Shown here one piece after another: positions 1-8,733 of a stretch of 64,000 nt of DNA. The stretch spans positions 2,356,001 to 2,420,000 of the forward strand of contig CAWKKD010000005.1 of the NCBI GenBank assembly GCA_963850195.1, read 5' to 3'. Each line of letters opens with the position of its first letter. Within the stretch, counting starts at the first letter, position 1. This DNA is from Actinoallomurus sp963850195 (GTDB lineage Bacteria > Actinomycetota > Actinomycetes > Streptosporangiales > Streptosporangiaceae). A model generated the notes under the pieces. It ran no database searches and had not been told where the DNA came from. It was given only the letters and a program-made list of their open reading frames with translations. Position numbers and translations under genes: made by a program.

Positions 1-1
1 C

Positions 2-274
2 TACTCGGAGCGGAACTTCCCCGACAAGCCGTTGATGCTGTCCGAATGGGCCGTTCTCGAGGTCCCGGGGAACCCGAGCCGCAAGGTGGCGTTCTACCGG
101 AGCGTGGCGAACGAGTTCGCGAAGTATCCGCGGATCAAGCTGATGACCTACTACAACGCGCAGCACGCGGTGAACATGCCGGACGGCGGCAATACCAGCA
201 TCGACGCGAGCCCAGCGGCGCTGAAGGCGTTCCGTTCACTCGGCCGCCGGCCGGAGTTCAACGTACGGCACTGA
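2..274 (+). CDS. C-terminal part of a GH26-like glycoside hydrolase (5' end outside window)
   Basis: The open frame enters from the left edge and ends at a TGA at 272-274, giving about 90 residues. The segment PLMLSEWAV matches the strand carrying the catalytic nucleophile Glu in clan-A glycosidases. It closely parallels LMLLEWGS in the complete GH26-like protein at 11523-12638. The protein probably cuts a beta-mannan-like or other exopolysaccharide backbone. The family call is inference because the acid/base residue and the signal peptide are not in the window. The Wzy-like gene follows about 45 bases downstream on the same strand, so it belongs to the EPS locus. Confidence 0.6.
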   Translation, partial: YSERNFPDKPLMLSEWAVLEVPGNPSRKVAFYRSVANEFAKYPRIKLMTYYNAQHAVNMPDGGNTSIDASPAALKAFRSLGRRPEFNVRH

Positions 275-317
275 GCATCGCGCCGGACAAGTACGCTCTG
301 ACTCCGGCAGGCCAGAT

Positions 318-1679
318 ATGAGGCAGGGCGTCACGGTGGGCACAGCGAGGGTCGTCCCGGCACGGGTCAAGACGAAGCCGGCCGTGTGGCGTCCCCGCCC
401 CGGCTGGCCGTTGACGATCATCTTCCTCGGCTTTCCGCTGTGGTGGCTGCTCGGCCTGGGCATGCTGATCTTCCTGATCATGAGCGTGCCGATGGCCTTC
501 CACCTCTGGAAGCGCCGCTCCTCGCTGCTGGTCCCCGGCGGGTTCGGCGCCTGGCTGCTCTTCCTGGTCTGGGTGGCGCTCGGCGTCGGCGTCCTGTGGG
601 CGAACGCCCCCGGCGCGGTGCCCGGCGGCGGCCTGGGCCGGCTGCTGCCGTTCGGCTGGCGCCTGGGCTGGTACCTCGCCTCGACCGTCGTCCTCCTCTA
701 CATCGCCAACCTCCGCGACGAGGAGCTGCCCGCCGACCGGGTCGGCCGGCTGCTGGGCTACATGTTCGTGGTCACGACGGCGGGCGGCCTGCTCGGCACG
801 TTCGCGCCGCACCTCCAGCTCACCTCGCCGCTCGAGATGGTGCTGCACACGCAGAACAACTTCCTGCTCGACGCCATCCACCCCAAGACCGCCGACACCG
901 CGACGATCCTCGGCTACGAGCAGTCCCGGCCGATGGCGCCGTTCGCGTACGCCAACACCTGGGGTGCCGCGTACGCGTTCTTCCTGCCGTTCTTCGTGAT
1001 CACCTACGTCCTGCGCGCCGAACGGCGCCGGCGGATCTTCGGCATCGCGGTCCTGGTCGCCTCGCTGTGGCCGGTCGTCTACTCCCTCGACCGCGGCCTG
1101 TGGATCGCGCTCGGCGTGGCTGGCGGCTACGCCGGCCTCAAGGTCGTCGCCCGTGGCGGCGGGCGGGCCCTGCGGCTCACACTGGCCGGCGCCATGGTCG
1201 GCGCCTTCGTCTTCGCGGTCTCGCCGCTACCCGACATGATCCAGACACGGCTGTCCCACCCGCACAGCAACAACCGGCGCTCGATGCTCGCCGAAGAGAG
1301 CGTGCGCAGCGGGTTGACCGGCTCGCCGGTGGTCGGGTTCGGCACCACGCGCAACGTCCAGGGCAACCTGACCTCGCTCGCCGGCGGCGACCGGCCCGGC
1401 TGCAAGGCCTGCGGCGCTCCCCCGCTCGGCACCCAGGGCCACGTGTGGCTGCTGGTCTTCGGCAACGGCATCGTCGGCACCGTGGCGTTCATCGCGTTCT
1501 TCGCCGTACGGTTCAGCCGACACTGGCGCGAGCGCACCGCGTACGGGGTCGCGGGCTGCTGCGTCCTGCTGGGGTTCGGCCTGTTCCTGTTCATCTATGA
1601 CCTGGTGGAGGTCCCGCTGTACACGGTGATGATCGCGGTCGCCCTCATGTGGCGCGCCCGGCGCGAGGCGCTCGCGTGA
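318..1679 (+). CDS. Wzy-like O-antigen ligase/polymerase family membrane protein
   Basis: This is a 453-residue, strongly hydrophobic protein with about ten membrane segments, the first at residues 33-55 and 75-95. A large polar loop at about residues 290-380 carries Arg-rich and Gly-rich stretches and two close cysteines (GCKACG). That pattern of many helices plus one large periplasmic loop near the C-terminus is typical of the Wzy_C family, which polymerises undecaprenyl-linked repeat units on the outer face of the membrane. The start is the ATG at 318. The stop overlaps the GTG start of the next gene (GTGA), indicating translational coupling. Its place between a hydrolase, a sulfotransferase and Wzz-like proteins supports a role in EPS polymerisation. 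Confidence 0.75.
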   Translation: MRQGVTVGTARVVPARVKTKPAVWRPRPGWPLTIIFLGFPLWWLLGLGMLIFLIMSVPMAFHLWKRRSSLLVPGGFGAWLLFLVWVALGVGVLWANAPGAVPGGGLGRLLPFGWRLGWYLASTVVLLYIANLRDEELPADRVGRLLGYMFVVTTAGGLLGTFAPHLQLTSPLEMVLHTQNNFLLDAIHPKTADTATILGYEQSRPMAPFAYANTWGAAYAFFLPFFVITYVLRAERRRRIFGIAVLVASLWPVVYSLDRGLWIALGVAGGYAGLKVVARGGGRALRLTLAGAMVGAFVFAVSPLPDMIQTRLSHPHSNNRRSMLAEESVRSGLTGSPVVGFGTTRNVQGNLTSLAGGDRPGCKACGAPPLGTQGHVWLLVFGNGIVGTVAFIAFFAVRFSRHWRERTAYGVAGCCVLLGFGLFLFIYDLVEVPLYTVMIAVALMWRARREALA

Positions 1680-2806
1680 ACGCCTGGATGGACGCGGTCG
1701 CCGGACTGTGGCCGGACGCCCAGGTCGGCACGGGACACGCACCGGGTGCCGTACGCGAGTTCGCCTTCCTGCCCAGCGCCGAACGGCCACGGCTGCTGCT
1801 GCCCGCCGGGCTGCCTGCCGCGGCCTCGAGCGCGCTGCGGCGCTACAGCCACGACCTCGGCGCCCGGCAGCGCGCCACGCGGGTGCTCACGGCCACCGCC
1901 GTACGCGCCGGGCTCGCCGACCGCGCGCTGCGCGACCGGCTGCACGTACGCGGCGACGGCGAGTCGGTCGAAGATCACCTCGCCGAGGTGCTCGGGCGGC
2001 CGGTCGTGGTCAGCGTCGGCCTCGGCTCCGCGCGGGCCAACCGCAAGCCGATCCTGCACGTCCTGACCCCTCGCGGCGAGCCGGTGGCGTTCGTGAAGGT
2101 CGGCGACACCGGGATGGCGCGCGATCTGATCGCGGGCGAGGCGGCGGCCCTCGGGCTGCTGGCCGGCCGGTCCTTCCGCACGCTCGCCGTACCCGAGGTC
2201 CTGCACCGCGGCGACTGGCGCGGCCTCGACCTGCTGGTCCTGTCCCCGCTCCCGACCGGCGCGCTGTCCCTGCGGTCGCGGCGCACGCCGCCGGTGGCCG
2301 CGATGCGCGAGCTGACCGGCGACACGCGCCGGGTGGCGCTGGCGCGGAGCCCGTTCTGGACGCGCTTCGCCGACGTACCGCTCGAGGACCCCGCGCAGCG
2401 CGAGCGCCTCGCGTCCGTGGTGGCGCGCGTCGAGGCGGCGCACGGCGACCAGGAGGTCGGCTTCGGCGCCTGGCACGGCGACTGGACCCCCTGGAACATG
2501 GCCTGGCACGGCGGGCGCGTCCAGCTCTGGGACTGGGAGCGTCACGACCCCGACGTTCCCGAGGGCCTCGACCTCATGCACTACCGGCTGCAGACCGGCG
2601 GCGGCTACGACACGTGGCCCGACCCGGCGATGCTCGCGCCGCTGGGGCTGAGCGGCCGGTCCGCCGCGGTCACCGTCGAGCTGTACCTCCTCGAGCTGGC
2701 CCGCCGCTACCTGACCGCCGCGCAGGGACCGCAGGGCGAGCCGCTGCGCGCCCAGGCCGCCCACCTGCTCGAGCTGCTCCACGCCAACGCCGGGAGGACT
2801 CCGTGA
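1676..2806 (+). CDS. Aminoglycoside-phosphotransferase-fold kinase in EPS operon
   Basis: The protein has 376 residues from the GTG at 1676, which overlaps the stop of the Wzy-like gene. An ATG nine codons upstream lies inside that gene and was not chosen. The C-terminal half has the APH/choline-kinase catalytic signature: HGDWTPWN at residues 267-274 (Brenner motif, catalytic Asp and metal-binding Asn) and a DWE metal motif near residue 286. The family phosphorylates small hydroxyl substrates with ATP. Resistance is unlikely to be the role here, because the gene is embedded and overlapped in a polysaccharide operon. A phosphate-decorated sugar or polyol substituent is a guess. It overlaps the sulfotransferase start by four bases. 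Confidence 0.7.
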   Translation: MNAWMDAVAGLWPDAQVGTGHAPGAVREFAFLPSAERPRLLLPAGLPAAASSALRRYSHDLGARQRATRVLTATAVRAGLADRALRDRLHVRGDGESVEDHLAEVLGRPVVVSVGLGSARANRKPILHVLTPRGEPVAFVKVGDTGMARDLIAGEAAALGLLAGRSFRTLAVPEVLHRGDWRGLDLLVLSPLPTGALSLRSRRTPPVAAMRELTGDTRRVALARSPFWTRFADVPLEDPAQRERLASVVARVEAAHGDQEVGFGAWHGDWTPWNMAWHGGRVQLWDWERHDPDVPEGLDLMHYRLQTGGGYDTWPDPAMLAPLGLSGRSAAVTVELYLLELARRYLTAAQGPQGEPLRAQAAHLLELLHANAGRTP

Positions 2807-3645
2807 TCTCGCGAACCGACGCGCCCCAGTGGGTGAAGGAGAGCGGTCGCGCCGTCAGCCGCACCGCAGGACGGCTGACCTCCGGGGCGCGTACGCTGCC
2901 CGCCTTCCTGATGGTCGGCACCCAGCGGGGCGGCACGACCTCGCTGTTCCGCGCGCTCGCCGCGCACCCGGACACCGCGCCGCCCAATCTCCACAAGGGC
3001 GTGCACTACTTCGACGTCAACTACGGGCGGGGCCAGGGCTGGTACCGAGGGCACTTCCCGATCCGCCAGGGCTCGCGGATGGCATTCGAGTCGGCCGGCT
3101 ACTACATGCACCATCCCCTGGCCCCCGAGCGGATCGCCGCCGACCTGCCCGGCGTGAAGCTCCTCGCACTGCTGCGCGACCCGGTCGAGCGCGCCTACTC
3201 CGCGCACAAGCACGAGCTGGCGCGGGGCTTTGAGACCGAGCCGTCGTTCGAGCGCGCCCTCGAGCTGGAGCCGGAGCGCATCGCGGGCGAGGCCGAGCGG
3301 ATCCGCAGCGAGCCGGGCTACCTCAGCCACGGCCACCGCCACCACTCCTACCTCGACCGCGGCCACTACGACGAGCAACTCACGGTGCTGCACGACCTGT
3401 TCGGCCGCGACCGGGTGCACGTCGCCTTCGCCGAGGACTTCTTCGGCGAGCCGGAGCCCTGCTTCGACGCGATCCTCGACTTCCTCGGCCTGGAGCGCTG
3501 GCGGCCCGAGGCCTTCGAACGCCATAACGCGCGCCCCGGATCGCCGCTCCCCGAGCCGCTGCGGCTTCGCCTGCGCGAGCACTTCGCCCCGCACGACGAA
3601 CGTCTCGCCGCCCTGCTGGGCGAGGTCCCCCCGTGGCGCCGCTGA
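2803..3645 (+). CDS. PAPS-dependent sulfotransferase (carbohydrate type)
   Basis: The protein has 280 residues from the GTG at 2803. The 5'-phosphosulfate-binding loop is clear at residues 38-46 (VGTQRGGTTS). The 3'-phosphate-binding motif follows at about 124-134 (LLRDPVERAYS), with the Arg and Ser that contact the 3'-phosphate of PAPS. This is the Sulfotransfer_1 fold of bacterial carbohydrate sulfotransferases such as NodH and Stf. It moves sulfate from PAPS to a hydroxyl and releases PAP. Both ends overlap neighbours, so it is co-translated with the EPS genes. cysD, cysN and cysQ lie at 14-17 kb and could supply APS and remove PAP. The acceptor is probably the EPS repeat unit or a lipid-linked precursor, which is inference. 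Confidence 0.85.
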   Translation: MISRTDAPQWVKESGRAVSRTAGRLTSGARTLPAFLMVGTQRGGTTSLFRALAAHPDTAPPNLHKGVHYFDVNYGRGQGWYRGHFPIRQGSRMAFESAGYYMHHPLAPERIAADLPGVKLLALLRDPVERAYSAHKHELARGFETEPSFERALELEPERIAGEAERIRSEPGYLSHGHRHHSYLDRGHYDEQLTVLHDLFGRDRVHVAFAEDFFGEPEPCFDAILDFLGLERWRPEAFERHNARPGSPLPEPLRLRLREHFAPHDERLAALLGEVPPWRR

Positions 3646-5042
3646 CCAAGGCCGGCCGATCGCCGTTCCTGGCCACCGGCGAGCCGGTCGAGTTCGACGC
3701 CGTACGCCTCAACCGCTACCAGCGGTTCGTACGCCGTCAGTGGCCCGTCCTGCTCGTCGCGGCCGTCATCGGCGGGATCTTCGGCCAGGTCAGGTCCGCG
3801 ACCGTCGGCCACACCTACACCTCGACGGTGACCGTGATGGCACCGCCGGTCTCGGTCGAGTCCGGCCTGCCGCCGCTCACCGACGGGCCGTTCGCGCTGG
3901 TCGACCAGAAGCCGATCCTGGACACCATGGACACCGAGGCGCAGCTCGCTACCTCGGGGCTGGTGCTGGAGCAGCTGAAGAAGGTCCCCGGCTTCAACGT
4001 CCCGGCCGTACAGCTCGGCGAGCGGGTCAGCATCGTCGCGCCGGCCAACTCCCGGATCCTGACCATCGGCGTACGCGCGGCGCGTCCCGGCAACGCCCGC
4101 GAGGGCGCCCGCACGATCGCCCGTACGTACATCAAGCTGCGCGGCCGGGTCATCGGGGACTACCAGACCCGCAACCGGCAGACGATCAACCGGCGGCTCG
4201 TGGTGCTCCAGTCCGAGCTCGACGCGCTGCCGTCGGACCCGTCCTCGTTCGCGCGCATCACCGTGCGCACGCGCCGTCAGGCGCTGCAACGCCAGATGCT
4301 GGACGCGCGCAAGCAGCTCGCCTTCGAGGACCAGTTCGCCCAGGTGCTACGCGCGCCCGACCGGCCCTCCCGCCCCGACGACCCGGAGTCGGACGTCAAC
4401 CGGACCTCCGGGATGGGCCTCGGGCTGCTCGGCGGGCTGATGATCGGCCTGATCCGTGACCGCCGGCCCCGCCGACTCCGGTACGCGCGCGACGTACGCC
4501 GGCGGATCCGGCTCCCGGTGCTGACCGACGTCGGGCGGGACGGCCTCGCCGACGCCGGGCGGCGGCTGCGCAACCTGGGCTTCGCCGAGGACGCGCGGAC
4601 GATCCTGGTCGCCGGGATGCCCGGCGAGACCGCCGACCCGGTCGCGGTCAGCGTGGCCTCCGCGTTCGCGCAGGGCGGCGCGCCGACCACCCTGCTGCGC
4701 GTCGGCGAGCGCCCGAAGGGCCCGCGCGGTGACACGCCCGTCGCGGGCGTCGGTGTGTTCCGCGTCGAGACCCTGCCGGCCGACGCCGGCGACCGCGCGC
4801 TGGCCCGCGCCGTCGAACGCGCCCACCACGACTACGGCGTGGTCGTCATCTCCGGCCCGCCGCTGGCCACCACCGAGGCGGGCACCCTCGCCGCCATCTC
4901 CGACATCACCCTGGTGACCATCGAACTGCGGCAGATCACCGACCGGCCGCTCATCGCGGCCATCACCTACCTCGACGCGGCCGGCGCCTCTCCGCGCGGA
5001 ATCGTCATCACCAACGGAAAGAAGAGGAAGAGAGCCACGTGA
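3633..5042 (+). CDS. Wzz-type chain-length regulator with degenerate BY-kinase domain
   Basis: The protein has 469 residues. The GTG at 3633 gives a 13-base overlap with the sulfotransferase gene. A first membrane helix at about 33-52, an extracytoplasmic alpha-rich region, and a second helix at about 262-276 followed by an Arg-rich stop-transfer define a Wzz module. Residues 290-469 follow the CapB/BY-kinase fold, but the Walker A region (residues 327-340, GMPGETADP) lacks the invariant GK[ST]. The Walker B position (VVVISGPP, near 407) has Ser instead of Asp. The domain therefore probably cannot hydrolyse ATP and may act structurally on polymer length or as a scaffold. There is no Tyr-rich tail; it ends in KKRKRAT. 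Confidence 0.75.
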   Translation: MAPLTKAGRSPFLATGEPVEFDAVRLNRYQRFVRRQWPVLLVAAVIGGIFGQVRSATVGHTYTSTVTVMAPPVSVESGLPPLTDGPFALVDQKPILDTMDTEAQLATSGLVLEQLKKVPGFNVPAVQLGERVSIVAPANSRILTIGVRAARPGNAREGARTIARTYIKLRGRVIGDYQTRNRQTINRRLVVLQSELDALPSDPSSFARITVRTRRQALQRQMLDARKQLAFEDQFAQVLRAPDRPSRPDDPESDVNRTSGMGLGLLGGLMIGLIRDRRPRRLRYARDVRRRIRLPVLTDVGRDGLADAGRRLRNLGFAEDARTILVAGMPGETADPVAVSVASAFAQGGAPTTLLRVGERPKGPRGDTPVAGVGVFRVETLPADAGDRALARAVERAHHDYGVVVISGPPLATTEAGTLAAISDITLVTIELRQITDRPLIAAITYLDAAGASPRGIVITNGKKRKRAT

Positions 5043-5956
5043 GCGTCGACCTCCCGGCCGTCTCTGTGATCATCGCGACCCGCGATCGTCCGGAGCTGCT
5101 CGCCGCGGCCATGGCGGCCGTCCTCGGCCAGGACTACGCCGGGTCGATCGAGTGCGTGCTCGTGTTCGACCAGAGCGAGCCCGACACGACGCTGGCCCGT
5201 ACGGGCACGGGCCGCTCCGTGGTCGTCGTACGTAACGACCGGACCGCGGGCCTGGCCGGCGCCCGTAACTCCGGCGTGGCGGCCTCCTCGGGCGCGCTGC
5301 TGGCCTTCTGCGACGACGATGACGAGTGGCTGCCCGCCAAGCTCCGGCTCCAGGTGGACCGGCTGCTCGAGACCGGCGCCGACGTCTCGGTGGCGGGCAT
5401 CCACGTCAACTACGGCGACAAGGTGATCACCCGGGTCCCGCGGCAGGAGGACGTCACCCACGCCGAGCTGCTGCGCCGCCGGGTCATGGAGGCGCACCCG
5501 TCGTCCGTCGTCGTACGCCGAGAGGCGTTCCTCGACACGATCGGCCCCATCGACGAGGAGATCCCCGGCAGCTTCGGCGAGGACTACGACTGGATGCTGC
5601 GCGCCGCCGCCGCCGGGCCGATCGCGGTCGTCTCCGAGCCCCTCGTCACGGTCCTGTGGGGACGCACCTCGCACTTCAACCGCAAGTGGCGCACGATCAG
5701 CGAGGCCCTGCAATATCTCCTGCGCAAGCACCCCGGCTTCGCCGACGACCCGCGCGGCCTGGCACGCGTCCAGGGCCAGATCGCCTTCGCCCACGCCGCC
5801 CTGGGCGAGCGTGCCGAGGCACGCTCCTGGGCCCTCCGCACCCTGCGCCTGTCCTGGCGCGAACGCCGGGCCTATCTGGCGCTGCTGGTCTCGCTGCGGG
5901 TCCTGACCGCCGACCGTGTCCTGCGCCTGGCCCACGCCACCGGCAGGGGCATCTAA
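5039..5956 (+). CDS. Family 2 glycosyltransferase
   Basis: The protein has 305 residues from the GTG at 5039, overlapping the Wzz-like gene by four bases. The N-terminal GT-A nucleotide-binding fold is evident: VSVIIATRDRP at residues 8-18, LAGARNSG near 75-82, and the DXD-like acidic cluster CDDDDEW near 91-97. A later ED segment (FGEDYDW, about residues 181-187) provides the probable catalytic base. It is soluble or peripheral and should add one sugar from a nucleotide donor to the growing lipid-linked repeat unit. The C-terminal 80 residues resemble the helical tail of many EPS GT2 enzymes. Donor and linkage cannot be read from sequence. Confidence 0.85.
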   Translation: MSVDLPAVSVIIATRDRPELLAAAMAAVLGQDYAGSIECVLVFDQSEPDTTLARTGTGRSVVVVRNDRTAGLAGARNSGVAASSGALLAFCDDDDEWLPAKLRLQVDRLLETGADVSVAGIHVNYGDKVITRVPRQEDVTHAELLRRRVMEAHPSSVVVRREAFLDTIGPIDEEIPGSFGEDYDWMLRAAAAGPIAVVSEPLVTVLWGRTSHFNRKWRTISEALQYLLRKHPGFADDPRGLARVQGQIAFAHAALGERAEARSWALRTLRLSWRERRAYLALLVSLRVLTADRVLRLAHATGRGI

Positions 5957-6462
5957 CGCGACGGGCGGGTGGCGAGAAGGGCGCCGACCAGGTCGCCGAA
6001 GCGCGCCACCGACTCGGCGACGTCGCCGCCGCCGGTCTCGACCGCGAAGTCGCCGGGCGAGGCCAGGGCCTGGTCCATGAGGGCGCGGAAGGCGGGCTCG
6101 TCCGGTGCCGCACTGATGAGGCCCTTGTCCGCCATGCGGGCGCAGAAGCGCTGCTGGTGGTCGTCGACGTGCTCGCCGAGCGACGGCGACCTGGGCACCA
6201 CGATCGGGCGGCGGCCGTGGCGGCGGCTCTCAGTGATCGTGGTCGGGCCGCCGTGGGAGACGACGACGGCGGCCTCGTCGAGCAGCGCGGTGAGCTCGCC
6301 GTGGTCGAGGAAGGGCATGCCCTCGGCACGGGACGGCGGGGCCGAGGTGCCGTGCTGGACGACGCAGCGGACGCCCTCGGGCAGCCATGCGTCGACCCAG
6401 CCGATGAGGCGGTCGAAGGGGTGGTGGTCGGTGCCGACCGAGACGAAGACCAGCGAACTCAA
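5953..6462 (-). CDS. Alg13/EpsF-like glycosyltransferase catalytic subunit (GT28 C-terminal domain)
   Basis: The chosen start is the TTG at 6462, which overlaps the stop of the upstream partner gene (TTGA) and has GGGAG a few bases upstream. This gives 169 residues starting LSSLVFVSVGTD. The protein consists only of the donor-binding GT28 C-terminal (MurG-like) domain: FVSVGTD at the N-terminus, VVSHGGPTTITE in the middle and a P-rich loop before QQRF. In the PssE/Cps14G/Alg13 group this half binds the UDP-sugar and works only with a membrane-anchoring PssD/Alg14 partner, encoded immediately upstream. The stop is convergent with the GT2 gene and overlaps its last four bases. Confidence 0.8.
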   Translation of the reverse strand: MSSLVFVSVGTDHHPFDRLIGWVDAWLPEGVRCVVQHGTSAPPSRAEGMPFLDHGELTALLDEAAVVVSHGGPTTITESRRHGRRPIVVPRSPSLGEHVDDHQQRFCARMADKGLISAAPDEPAFRALMDQALASPGDFAVETGGGDVAESVARFGDLVGALLATRPSR

Positions 6463-6932
6463 AGAAGGCTCCCGATGACCTGCGCGCGGGGGTAGAAGCG
6501 CGTCTGCTCCTCCCACTGCACGCAGAACAGGTCGGTGATGGGACGGCAGAGCCGGCCGGTGAGGGTGGGCGAGTCGAGCCGGTCGTACACCTCGATGTAG
6601 ACGGTCGGCACGCGCATCACCTTGGCCACGATGAAGAACGGGAAGGCGACGGCGGCGCCGGTGGAGACGACCACATCCGGCCGGTCCCGGCGCATGACGC
6701 GGATGGCGAGGGCGAAGTTGCGGACCAGGTTGAGCAGGTTGCGCGTCGTCGGGTGGTGGGCCCAGACGGCCTGCTCCTCGACGAGCTGGGACCGTGCGTC
6801 CTCAGTACCGAACGTCACCCACGTGCGACGACGCTCGAGCCACCAGGGGCGAAGCGCCAGAAGTTGGGCAAGGTGTCCGCCGCTGGAGGCGACGAGGAGC
6901 GCGTGCTCCCGAGCTTCGGGCATGCGGCTCAA
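6459..6932 (-). CDS. Alg14/EpsE-like membrane subunit of split glycosyltransferase
   Basis: The protein has 157 residues from the ATG at 6932. It begins with a Rossmann strand and ALLVASSGGHLAQL, the typical opening of PssD/Cps14F/Alg14. It continues with FGTEDARS and with VVSTGAAVAFPFFIVAK near residues 89-105, a hydrophobic stretch likely to dock on the membrane. Proteins of this type lack the nucleotide-sugar half and recruit the GT28 subunit to the lipid-linked acceptor. The partner gene overlaps the 3' end by four bases. The pair is transcribed away from the Wzz/Wzx genes, so the 103-base gap at 6933-7035 should hold divergent promoters. Confidence 0.8.
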   Translation of the reverse strand: MSRMPEAREHALLVASSGGHLAQLLALRPWWLERRRTWVTFGTEDARSQLVEEQAVWAHHPTTRNLLNLVRNFALAIRVMRRDRPDVVVSTGAAVAFPFFIVAKVMRVPTVYIEVYDRLDSPTLTGRLCRPITDLFCVQWEEQTRFYPRAQVIGSLL

Positions 6933-7035
6933 TCTAAACGGAAAGCCAAGAGGGGACTACCAGTTTGGGAAGTGAGGATAGTGTCTTGCGGAGTGCATGA
7001 CCCTGGGAAGGGTGTAATTCGAGGGAGACCAGCTG

Positions 7036-8733
7036 ATGGCAGCTGATCAGGACCAGCAGGGCCGTTTGACCGGGGTGGCGCGCCGTCACCTCAAGCTCGT
7101 CATCTCACTGGCGATCGTCGCGACGATTTTCGGCGTCGCAGGGGCACTGTTCCTGCCCGCCAGCGCGAAGGCGACGGCAACCGTACTCATCAGCCCTCTC
7201 GACGGCAACCCTTACTCCCCCAACGGCCGCGGCGACGACCTGACCAACCTGCAGTCCGAGGCGCAGCTCGTCCAGGCCGACGCGGTCGAGCAGGTGGTGC
7301 GCCAGAAGTTCCACGGCGCCGACCGCACGCGGGTCTCGGTGACCGTGCCGCCCAACACCCAGGTCCTGCTGGTGTCCTACACCGGCGCCAGCGCCACGGC
7401 CGCGCGCGACGGCGCGCAGGCCTTCGCCAACGGCTACCTCGACTACCGCAAGCAGCGCGCGCAGAACGTCCTGGACGAGCGCTCCCGCAAGCTCCGTGAG
7501 CAGGAGAAGCGGGTCCAGCAGGAGCTGACCAGCACCACCAAGCGCCTGTCGGTCGCCCCCTCGTCGCAGAAGAGCTACCTGCAGCAGCGGATCACCGCGT
7601 ACAACAACCAGCTCGGCGTCATCGACGAGCAGAACAACGACATCGCCGCCACCCCGGTCAGCCCGGGGTCGGTGATCACGCCCGCGCAGCCGCCCGCCGC
7701 CTCGATCACGATGCGCACCGCGATGTTCGGCGGCGCGGGGCTCGCGGTCGGCCTGTTCGCCGGCGTCCTGATCGCGCTCGCCCTCGAGCGCTCCGACCGG
7801 CGGCTCCGCGACGTCCGTACCGTGCAGCGGCTCGGCGTCCCGGTGCTCAGCACCGTCCCCACCGCGGGCGGCCTGGTCCTGGTGACCGCGCCGAAGAGCA
7901 AGGCCGGCGAGGCCTACCGCCGCCTGCGCGCCGCCGTCGTGGCCTCCGTACAGGACCGTCCGGTGACGATCCTGGTCACCAGCGCCACGCCCGCGGCGTC
8001 GGCCACGCTGACCAGCTCCAACCTGGCCGTCGCGCTCGCGCACGCCGGCTCGGCGACGATCATGGTGGACGCCAGCTTCTCCGAGACCAGCCCGTCGGCG
8101 CTGTTCGGCCTCGGCCAGTCCAAGGGCCTGTCCGACGTGCTGATGCGCGGCACCGACCCGACCCAGCTGCTCGTGCACGCCGACTCCCAGCTCCGGCTGC
8201 TGCCGCGTGGTCCGGGCGCGGGCGCCGCCGCCGAGCGCTTCAGCGGCCCACGCATGCGCGAGACCATGCGCCTGCTGCGGGAGAAGGCCGAGTACATCCT
8301 CGTCAACGCGCCGAGCGTGCACGACGCCAACGCGCAGGCCCTGTGCACGCTGGCCGACGCGGTCGTGCTGGTCGTCACGCTCGGCCAGACCACGCGCCAC
8401 GACATCGACCAGGCCTACACCGAGGCCGAGCGCGCGGGCGCCGTCGTGATCGGCACGGTCGTCGAGGACGGCCGTGGCCGCCGCACCGCGACGCGTGACG
8501 CCGACGCGCGGCCCGTACGCCAGCGCCAGCCCGACTACGGCACCGGCGGCGCGATGCAGCCGGAGTACGGCTCGGGCCCCGTCGGCCCGGCGCCGCAGGG
8601 CGGGAACACCAGCCTGACCCAGACCTCCCCGGACTGGTCGAGGTTCTCCGGCGAGAACATGCGCCAGCAGCAGCAGCCGTCCGACAGCTCCGACGCCACC
8701 GAGACCGCCGTTCATAAAGCGATCGAGGCATGA
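7036..8733 (+). CDS. Wzz-type protein fused to a degenerate BY-kinase domain, Tyr-containing tail
   Basis: The protein has 565 residues from the ATG at 7036, with GAGGGAG eight bases upstream. TM1 is at about 20-40, a coiled-coil-like segment rich in Arg/Gln/Glu at about 135-175, and TM2 at about 228-250. The cytoplasmic BY-kinase-like domain follows. The Walker A region near residue 315 reads TSATPAASATLTSS with no lysine. A' near 345 is IMVDAS and Walker B near 424 is ILVNAPS, with Asn for Asp. All three nucleotide motifs are thus altered, so the protein is likely a pseudokinase. The tail (470-565) is Gln/Pro/Gly-rich with spaced tyrosines (PDYG, PEYG), as in phosphorylated BY-kinase tails. 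It overlaps the flippase start by four bases. Confidence 0.75.
   Translation: MAADQDQQGRLTGVARRHLKLVISLAIVATIFGVAGALFLPASAKATATVLISPLDGNPYSPNGRGDDLTNLQSEAQLVQADAVEQVVRQKFHGADRTRVSVTVPPNTQVLLVSYTGASATAARDGAQAFANGYLDYRKQRAQNVLDERSRKLREQEKRVQQELTSTTKRLSVAPSSQKSYLQQRITAYNNQLGVIDEQNNDIAATPVSPGSVITPAQPPAASITMRTAMFGGAGLAVGLFAGVLIALALERSDRRLRDVRTVQRLGVPVLSTVPTAGGLVLVTAPKSKAGEAYRRLRAAVVASVQDRPVTILVTSATPAASATLTSSNLAVALAHAGSATIMVDASFSETSPSALFGLGQSKGLSDVLMRGTDPTQLLVHADSQLRLLPRGPGAGAAAERFSGPRMRETMRLLREKAEYILVNAPSVHDANAQALCTLADAVVLVVTLGQTTRHDIDQAYTEAERAGAVVIGTVVEDGRGRRTATRDADARPVRQRQPDYGTGGAMQPEYGSGPVGPAPQGGNTSLTQTSPDWSRFSGENMRQQQQPSDSSDATETAVHKAIEA

Noticed and set aside
6933..7035. Specific -35/-10 hexamers for the divergent promoters
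   Set aside because: TTGGGA and TAGTGT-like sequences are present, but actinobacterial promoters are too variable to call them without transcript data.
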